Assembly (NCBI GenBank): GCA_963693305.1 | Contig: OY855910.1 | Coordinates: 16,996,862 to 17,060,861 of the forward strand | Direction: 5' to 3' | Source: Meandrina meandrites | Taxonomy: Eukaryota; Cnidaria; Anthozoa; Scleractinia; Meandrinidae | Length of the DNA: 64,000 nucleotides | Shown here: positions 31,102-64,000 of the stretch, one piece after another | How positions within the stretch are numbered: position 1 is the first letter of the stretch | How the letters are laid out: each line of letters begins with the position of its first letter | Made by a program: the position numbers and the translations under genes | The notes under the pieces: generated by a model | The model's database searches: none | What the model was told of the DNA's origin: nothing | What the model saw: only the letters and a program-made list of their open reading frames with translations

Positions 31102-34100
31102 TCAACAGGCCCTATTGGGCCACGACTGTTTTTTTAAGCGATGACTTCATCATTTAATGTGTTCGTGCGAGTTCTTGTCGCTTTTATTTAAGGTGACTCG
31201 ATCGAAATAAATGACGCGCTTTATGTCTGTCTAAAAGCTCTAATAACTTCACCATTTTTGACTCGATTTCCTGAAACCTTCGCATTTTATACGAAATTTA
31301 TCGAGGAATAATATGTATTTCAATATGTTGATGTAATGTTCGTTAGTTTTGCGCGATGTTACATTTATTGAACACTACTTTTTGGATAAAATTACTATTT
31401 ACAGATAACTGAGCGCTACGATTTCGTTTAAACTTCTGCAGTGAGCTCGTAATAGCATCTTGCCATGACTGTTCAAGTTTCCGCAAAATCGTCGGGACAG
31501 AAACCCCGGTACAATTTGGACATCAAAATATTAACCCCGGGCGAACTTCGAAGTTTGGAACGCTCGAGCGCTTCCAAATTTCACCTAAAAGCACAACAGC
31601 CGAAGAAAAAGTAGGCTAAATATATCAGTTTTATTAGCTCCAAATTACATCCGGCCATTTGCAACGACAAAAAAGCTTGAGCTAATATTATAAACTCACC
31701 TTTCGCATCAAAATGTAGCAAAGTCGTCAAATTTACGTTTTTCTGAATTATATGAAAACTAACCGGACGAATCGAATAAAAGTACCGGAACATTAAAATG
31801 AATATCTTGCACACACTTTGCGCTATTTTACGTTTCTGGAGCTGCTTTGATTTGGATGAAATATACTTTTAAAGTGAAGCACTGCTTCAACTCTGTTGTG
31901 AACACGACCTTGTTGTTGTTTGAATTCTGCAGCTGACGCTATGCAAATTTTTTGGATTTGATGGGAATTTGAGGAATTTGCACATGGACCAGGGGGATGC
32001 AATGACAGTGTTCAGTCGCTACATGCTCTGATTTTCCATCCAAGCCAAGTCAAGCAAAACAATCCTTACACAGACTTCAAAACAAGGAATGGGAAAAATC
32101 AAGGCATATTTTGACAAAATAGCTACGCTATTAACGATGCTAACGTCGCAGGTTACCCTTGCATGAACTCAGAAATCAGAGCATATAGCGACTGAACACT
32201 GTCAATACACCCCCCTAGTCCATGTGCAAATTCCTCAAATTATCATAAAATCCAAAAAATTTGCATAGCATAAGCAGTAGAATTCAAATAACAATAAGGC
32301 TGTGTTCACAGCAGAGCTGAAGCAGTGCTTCACTTTAAAAATATATTTCATCAAAATCAAGGCAGCTCCAGAAACGTAAAATAGCGCAAAGTTTGTGTAC
32401 GATATTCATTTTAATGTTGCAGTAGTTTTATTGGATTCGTCCGGTTAGTTTTCATATAATTCAGAAAAACGTAAATTTGGCGAGTTCGCTACATTTTGAC
32501 GCAAAAGGTGAGTTTATAACATTAGCTCAAACTTTTTCATCGTTGCAAATAGCCGAATGTAATTTGGAGCTAATAAAACTGATACATTGAACCTACTTTT
32601 TCTTCGGTTGTTGTGCTTTTAGGTGAAATTTGGAAGCGCTCGAGCGTTCCAAACTTCGAAGTTCGCCCGGAGTTAATATTTTGATGTCCAAATTGTACCG
32701 GGATTTCTGTCCCGACGATTTTGCGGAAACTTGAACAGTCATGACAAGTTGTTATTACGAGCTAACTGCAGAAGTTTAAACGAAATCTTAGCGCTCAGTT
32801 ATCTGTAAATAGCAATTTTATCCAAAAAGTAGTGTTCAATAAATGTAACATCGCGCAAAACTAACGAATCTTACATCAACATATTGACATACATATTATT
32901 CCTCGATAAATTTCGTATAAAATGCGAAAGTTTCAAGAAAATCGAGTCTGAAATGGTGAAGTTATTAGAGTTTTTAGACAGGCATACAGCACGTCATTTA
33001 TTCCGATCGAGTCACCTTAACAAGTGACGTATTAAATCGTCAAAGTCGAACGTGCATCACTTGTAAAGACCTATACGGATTTACGTTGTTTTTCATTTTG
33101 TTTTGCATTGGTTGTAAAAGAAGCAAGCTCCAAGCAGACAAATTCAAGTTTGCGTGTTTTCGTGCTAGCATGTGTACACTCTTTTTCCTGTACAGCGTGT
33201 ACGATTGACGTTCAATTTCCGGAATGTGTTTTGATAGTGCCATGAGCATGATCTTGCATTTTTTGATTTAACGTCGCATAAAATTTATTTTGAAATCGGC
33301 TGCGTAAACCTTTGTCGCGTGACACTGATAATTCTGATTTTTGTGGTGAAATCAATGGTACGTGGAACGACTTTTTGGTGGAATTCGATTGCGTGTATAT
33401 CTGGATAACTTTGGGGGCAAGTTGTTTTCTTCTATGTATTTTTCTATTCGTGTTTGAAAACATATGATCTCTTTTAACGATCCGCGTGTCGTCTTTTATT
33501 TTAATATGCTTTTAAAATATGACTTTGCCTGTCTTCTGCGACCGCTATTTTGGTTGCTTGTACTGTGAGTTTTGTTGTTCCTTGTTTACTTGCGGTAGGG
33601 TCCTCTGGCTTTTGGGATAGGTAGTCTTCTGCTAGGAATAAATCTCGCTCCAGATTTTATCTCGTCGTTGAAACTCAAGTCTGTCAAGTGTTCTCCGCTG
33701 CGACCTGTGCTGATGATTTTGCTTGCATGCGATGAACATTTACCTGTTGTGGGTTATAAAACTCAGCAAGGGTACTTCTTAACTCCGAGGCCTATAAAAG
33801 TTGTTTGAAATGCGTTGATTTAGGTTGTTGCTGTGAAGCACACGATGCAATTGTTCCTTCTTGTAGCTTCTATTTAACAAGTGACGAATTAAATCGTCGA
33901 AGTCGAACGTGCATCACTTGTAAAGATCTATACGGATTTACGCGGATTTACGTTTACGATTAACGTTCAATTTCCGGAATGTGTTTTGATAGTGCCATGA
34001 CCATGATCTTGCATTCCTTGATTGCTGTGAAGATTAAGCGTGGCATAAAATTTATTTTGAAATCGGCTAGGTTGACCTTTGTCGCGTGACACTGATAATC

Positions 34101-34463
34101 TTCTGTCAGCTAGCGATTACGCAAACTTCATGCAAACTTAAGAAAATTCTGTTGATTTTTCTATAGGGCAGAAACAACATACACCTGATTTAGGGTAAAA
34201 TAAAAATAAAATATGTTCACAATCGATTTTCAAATTATCATCACATACCCATCAAAACAAAATCATTAGCGCGTAAAGTACAGTGGTCTGTCATCGGTCT
34301 TAATAAACCGCAACGTCAAACTGAGAGTGGCATTACGTGTAGGTCTGCCAACCATCTGTCAACGGCCTTTTGTTTACATCTGACCGAGTGAAGGAGTGAA
34401 GGAAGGATGGCTTCAAATCGCCCTAATCCGTAACTCCCGTTTTGCATACGCAAAAACAGTCGT
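31102..34463. mobile_element. Non-coding repeat element, copy B, interrupted by foldback
   Basis: Same ends as the element at 16244-17868 (AACAGGCCCTATTGGGCCACG on the left; GCAAAAACAGTCGT on the right) and the same internal duplicated unit (33016-33320 and 33867-34120). The foldback at 31192-33016 is inserted near its left end; without it the element is ~1.5 kb. Confidence 0.7.
31192..33016. mobile_element. 1.8-kb foldback transposon with TTAA duplication
   Basis: TTAA at 31188-31191 and 33017-33020 flanks an element starting GGTGACTCGATCG and ending with its complement. The two ~850-bp arms (31192-~32040 and ~32170-33016) are long imperfect inverted copies around a ~130-bp spacer. The uninterrupted sequence is visible at 16326-16345 (TTTATTTAACAAGTGACG). 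No conserved ORF; a minus ORF at 31581-31814 is a chance frame in the arm. Confidence 0.85.
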
Positions 34464-34606
34464 AAAAATGGGGGTCACCGTGCTCGTTTAGAAGAAAATA
34501 ACCATTAATTTCCCTGCTAAGCTTAATCTGAAGGAAATGCCTTAATGTTGTGCGCGCGCTAAATGACGCGAAAAATCGTGCGCAGCAAGGATGCGCAATG
34601 CAATTC

Positions 34607-35872
34607 AGGCGTTATTTTCCTTATTATTATTTTTGTGCAGTAACTGTGCTCACATCGTGGGTGGCTCCTCCTAAAATGTCCTGCAGGATTTAATGGAGCC
34701 GAAACCAATTGTAGAAATGCACGCATTATAGGTGTCCTACTGATGAACGGTTACGGCAATAAGATATTTACAGGCGCTACTATTGTGTTCGTGGTCTGTC
34801 CCCTTAGAATATACTTTTAGCCGAGAAAGCAAAAATGGCATGTTCCTATTTAAGCATATAGACTTTTTTCCACTGTTCACTGGCCAATAATACTTATTGA
34901 ATTGTACAAACACAGTTTGCGGTCAGCTTTCAAGGTCGGGCATTCCTGATCAATATTTTTCAAGCATTGGCCTATAGCTACAGTAGATCATTGGGTTTCT
35001 CGGCCGGATAAGTAGTTTAGACCAGTGGCTCGAGTGCGTCTAGTGTAGCGTGATTTAAAAGTCTGGCCCAAGGAAGGGCACAAATGAAGTGGAGAAATGG
35101 ATGAAGTGGCCATGCATGTCGCCATGCATGGGGGGGGGGGGGGGGGTGGGGGAAGATATCCCGGGTTGAAATCCTCCTGTCTGGATGCTGGATGGATTTG
35201 TGCTCGGTAGTCTCGAATCAAACACCTCCGCGCTTTATTAACTGGTCAGCAGGTGGAATTCTTGACTTAACTGTATTTGTTTTAGATACAGGGCCCCGCG
35301 AGTGACATTTTACAGCGGCACGAAAAATGATTTTCTTTTAATTTTTCAGACGCGGACAGAAAATCATTTTGAATCAAACCAATTGTTTAGCCCCCAGTCT
35401 TTCAGTTGGTAGAGTTTCAAGCAAAATTATTTTTGACGGGAATTTGCGAGTGGGTAGGTTATTACACGGAAATAAATGGTCGATAAATAAAGTTCCTTTA
35501 CTTTTACTTTTATATAAACGCTTACTCTTGTTACGATCCATAGCTTCTCTTTGACGAATTGTAAGGCTAAAAAGTCATCCATATTCGATCGTATTCATCG
35601 TGCGAAAGGAGTTGTTTTGGAAAGGACATAACAAGGCCGGCCATACGGCGGACAGTTTTTGGTTGAAGAAAGTATAGGCTGGATTGACCATGGACGAAGA
35701 TGTCGGTGTTCTTACATCTGGCCGGTCTCTTCAGAACAATCTCTATTCGATAAATAATTTATCAAGACGGAAAACTGAAAAAGTGAATGCTGAAGAAAAC
35801 TGTTAAAACTAGGTTATGACACATATCCTCGGTTGTGTTACAGAAAAATTTTTACGCCTAAAAGGTTCGGTG
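34607..35872. other. Non-coding spacer with G-run
   Basis: A 16-bp G tract at ~35130-35146 and no supported gene. Confidence 0.4.
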
Positions 35873-35879
35873 CAAGTAT

Positions 35880-35913
35880 ACCGACGTTTCTGCATTGCTG
35901 CCTTCATCAGGGT
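35880..35913 (-). ncRNA. Decayed hammerhead-like motif
   Basis: Minus strand: ACC, CUGAUGA, A-G-GCA-GCAA-UGC-A, GAAAC, GUC, GGU. Core and cleavage triplet are canonical, but stem II pairs only three bases. Probably an old Penelope-type copy. Confidence 0.4.
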
Positions 35914-36121
35914 GAGCAAATAAAGCTACGCAGTTGTTATCAATAATATCCTCGGCTGTGCCCCGTGACGTACATTTAGTCCGATCGCGTGTGAAAAATA
36001 ATGTTTGTTGGAATTATGATAGATTTGAAAGTGCCTATAATAACAAAGAAAGCAAGTAGGTTAGTAACATCGGCATGACAAGCGTGACTATAAAGCGCAT
36101 ATTCTAGCTTCATTCATACTA

Positions 36122-36229
36122 GCCTCCTTCGCAGACGTTCTTTTGGCTCGTCACGCATTCCTCCCCAACGTTGGGGAGAACTAGAAAAGATTGCGTGACG
36201 ATCCAAAAGAACGTCTGCGAAGGAGGCTA
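36122..36229. mobile_element. 108-bp hairpin MITE with 11-bp target duplication
   Basis: GCCTCCTTCGCAGACGTTCT at the left is mirrored at the right end; a second inner hairpin CTCCCCAACGTTGGGGAG sits near the centre. CATTCATACTA is repeated at 36111-36121 and 36230-36240. Confidence 0.75.
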
Positions 36230-36240
36230 CATTCATACTA

Positions 36241-37055
36241 ACCAAAATATTTGTTCCTTGATTTTAATTGAAAGCAAATATGCCCCCCCCCCCCAATAAC
36301 TTGAAACAAGTTACCACATGTAATTTCAAATGGTTTGAACCCAGGAGTATCAGTGGTTCGTACAGTGTGACCGTCCAGGTGAGAGGCGTTCTGAGAAGAA
36401 CTGTTGTTGGATGTCATTTTTCAGAGTCACTTGACTATGAAGATGACTTCCGCTAAGGTCGCGAAACGGCACTCATAAATGCCGACTTCCGCTGGGGTTG
36501 TTGAAACGTCGCTCATCAACAACACTTTTTTCAGAACAACTCTCACCTGAACAGTAACTAGTACTCTCCATCTTATTACATAAATAATTAAACTGGTCAC
36601 ATAAATAAAAAATGAGAATTATTACCAGGGCCGTGAAACGGTCTGAAGTAAATTATATGAACAGACGAAGTCAGAAAAGTACGAGCTGTTGGCTTGAAGC
36701 ACTATCTGGGAAATTCCTACCATCTGTTTCCTCATATATTTCTGTGAAATATAACTGTATTTTTGTTAAAAAAAAAATGTTGGTCACACTTTGTTGAGAA
36801 TCATAAGTTGTCATCCTAAACAATTTAGACGGTTTCCGCTGAAAGTTCGAACAATAAGTGCAAAAATTCTTTGCCAAAAATCTACTTAAAGAACGGTAAT
36901 GTTTTGTATACTATTTGAAGCATCTCACTGTAATTCGCTTCTATAAGTGACCCGGCGGTTAAGTTCTAAAGCATTCTCGAGAAAGTTAAGGTCAAACCTT
37001 GAAACAATGCTTTAAATATATGTGGTTTTCTTTTGAACTGATGTGCAACGTCCTT
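36241..37055. other. Non-coding spacer
   Basis: Contains two related ~55-bp segments (36430-36470 and 36478-36520; GACTTCCGCT...GAAACG) and a C-run at ~36283. No supported gene. Confidence 0.4.
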
Positions 37056-37440
37056 TTTAAAGGGGCTTTGTCACGTATTTTAACAGATTTTTGAACAGCC
37101 AAAATTTATGTTTGAAGGAAACCAAAAAATAATAGTGCATTTTTATCAACAATTGCTATAGAGCATCAAAACTGTTAACAAGCATCTTTAGCTGCAGATG
37201 GCTACCATGGAAGTGGATTACAACTTGAAAAGTTTAGCTAAACTTTTCAAGTTGTTTCCGCATGTCTTCAAAAAATCGATATTTATAGCAGTAGTTAGGT
37301 TTCTATCCACGTGATTAAGGTTATATCTTCCTTTAGATGTTCAAAGATAATGTTTGTCATGGGTTAAGTTGCCTACCACTAATTTCAGAACAGCTTAGAC
37401 CAAAAATCTGCGAAATCCCCGTGACAGAGCTCCTTTATTA
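37056..37440. mobile_element. MITE with AAAGGGGCTTTGTCACG ends and central perfect palindrome
   Basis: Inverted ends AAAGGGGCTTTGTCACG and CGTGACAGAGCTCCTTT (two mismatches). A perfect 34-bp palindrome lies at 37221-37254. Confidence 0.6.
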
Positions 37441-38407
37441 AAATAGAAAACTCCAAATTCATTATTCTCTCGGGGGGTGAGCTCGAGAGCTTAAGTTTCG
37501 ATAAGTTCCTCTTAACTGTATTCAAGCCGTTACCATGCTACGAGTCCTTTTTGGTATCTTTATGCCTCTATTGCTCGATTGCTAGTGGAAACCGTCTACT
37601 ATTTTGCTTTATTTTTGTTAATCCCATGTTAATGATGCACCCTTTCCTGGATGGGACGACTGACAAACTGTTATCTATGCGGTCCGAGGGAAATCAAATT
37701 CAGTTTACCCTTTGCTGTTCTCAGATAGCTCAAATAACAGAGAAGGAACGATAAACACTAGCCAGACTACCGTGATCTCGCCCCTTTTTGTCTAGCAACA
37801 ACAAAAAACAACAGTTGCACCAGAATTCTCCAGTCCAGTTCATCCTTTGGCCTTTGTTTTCTTAAGCCATAAATTGTAATAAATAAACAATTATTGATAC
37901 ATGCGAGTTTTGGAATGATACGAGTCTCCCTCTCCACTCTCGAATCTATTCAAAATCGTTCCTGTCACCTCACTTAAAGCATAATTAAAAGGTCTGGTTA
38001 CTAAGCAACCTATCCTAACTAACCACGAATAAAACAACCGCGGGCTCACATTATAATACACTGCAGGAAATAGGTGTTTGTTTTCCTGAATATCAATCAA
38101 GCTACGTTGCGTTTTTCAGTCACATTCATTAAAACCACAGTAAAAGTGGTCAACTAATCTCGAACCCAGGGTTTAGAAGTGGTCAATATGCAAAAATAGC
38201 GTAACCAACTAGGTGTATCAGGCGGAAAGTGCTTGAAAGTCGGGTGGGACAGGCCAGGTAGAGAACATATATAAGCTTATACTTAACAAAGCTCATAAAT
38301 ACAAAGCGAAACATAAAACATACTTTGGGAACCACCCAATTTTAGCTTTACAATTATTGTTTACCTAACTATATAACAGTATTTATCCCTCCGTTTATTG
38401 AAAATGT
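37441..38407. other. Non-coding, 3' flank of the ABCC gene
   Basis: Downstream of the minus-strand ABCC stop codon; includes its 3' untranslated region. AATAAA on the minus strand was not firmly located. No other gene seen. Confidence 0.4.
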
Positions 38408-63649
<25,242 letters not shown>

Positions 63650-63689
63650 CTTCAAGAACAAAATTATACATGTATAAGTATAAAATGTT

Positions 63690-63726
63690 GGGGGTGGGGG
63701 GGGGGGGGGAGGAGGAGGAGGAGGGT
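63690..63726. repeat. G-rich tract with GGA repeats
   Basis: GGGGGTGGGGGG run then (GGA)n, immediately upstream of the last visible ABCC exon on the sense strand. Confidence 0.75.
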
Positions 63727-63849
63727 GGCCCCCCTATGTAACACTGTGGGACAAAAGGGATAGATGATGAGATGATGACACTCAGGGCAAGAAGGACTAG
63801 GTGTCTACCAGGGTTGCTGTAATTACAGTTGGTCTTAACAAAATGCAAG

Positions 63850-64000
63850 CCATTACAGTTGGTCTAAATTTTTATTTAGACTAACCATAATGGTTAGCCT
63901 AAAGAGCACTTCGGTTAGCATAAATAGCATTCCAGTTAGTCTACAGTTAGCTTAGGTAGCTTCCAGTTAGCTTTTATATTGTGATAAGGGATTTCTGGCT
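63850..64000. repeat. GCTAACC repeat family, inverted copy at window edge
   Basis: GGTTAGCATAAATAGCATTCC and related motifs are the reverse complement of those at 54150-54445; ends ...GTGATAAGGGAT, matching ATCCCTTATCCCAAT at 54310. Truncated by the window end. Confidence 0.55.

Larger units (their letters stand above)
30479..34606. mobile_element. TTAA MITE copy 2, sharing a TTAA with copy 1, split by a large insertion
   Basis: Starts GGTGATTCCACTGG right after the TTAA that ends copy 1, so two copies abut over one target site. It follows copy 1 closely to about 31100, is then interrupted by the 31102-34463 element, and resumes with AAATGGGGGTCACCGTGCTCG to GCAATGCAATTCAG, where its right inverted end is missing. 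Confidence 0.75.

Noticed and set aside
36425..36515. GAAGATGACTTCCGCT...GAAACG as further hammerheads
   Set aside because: The CUGANGA core is not present (CTATGAAGA), and stem II cannot be drawn convincingly.

Overview
The window is animal genomic DNA: spliced genes with GT-AG introns, dense decayed transposons, MITEs and microsatellites, and no operons or bacterial signals. The element mix (Tx1/L1-like LINEs, Penelope-like RT, BEL/Pao, piggyBac, a THAP/YqaJ ISL2EU-like transposon, TTAA MITEs, hammerhead-bearing tandem repeats) and the intronless multi-pass membrane gene fit a cnidarian, most likely a stony coral. Species cannot be fixed from the sequence.

Layout. 1-4.2 kb: a broken transposase-like gene. 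4.24-15.50 kb: an ISL2EU-like DNA transposon with two convergent genes (THAP-DDE transposase and SWIM/YqaJ nuclease), split by a piggyBac element (TTAA duplication) and by a young BEL/Pao LTR retrotransposon (CAGGT duplication). 15.5-18.5 kb: nested inverted repeats. 19.0-20.1 kb: a weak divergent ORF pair. 21.4-23 kb: minisatellite, a MITE and a 311-bp tandem dimer whose minus strand carries a near-canonical type I hammerhead ribozyme in each unit (retrozyme-like). 23.2-29.3 kb: a broken LINE, a Penelope-like fragment with its own hammerhead, and a 5'-truncated LINE with clear target duplication. 29.8-34.6 kb: TTAA MITEs, an element shared with 16.2-17.9 kb, and a 1.8-kb foldback. 34.6-38.4 kb: mostly non-coding with MITEs.

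38.4-63.65 kb holds the one clear host gene: the 3' part of an ABCC4/MRP4-type ABC transporter on the minus strand. Twenty-one exons join in phase into 960 codons, from just before NBD1 to the stop; TMD1 and the promoter lie beyond the right edge. Its 10.3-kb intron carries an intact intronless antisense gene for a ~542-aa multi-pass membrane protein of unknown function, plus a 6.4-kb LINE itself split by a 1.1-kb foldback. The transposons do not work together as a pathway; they are layered insertions whose order can be read from who interrupts whom.
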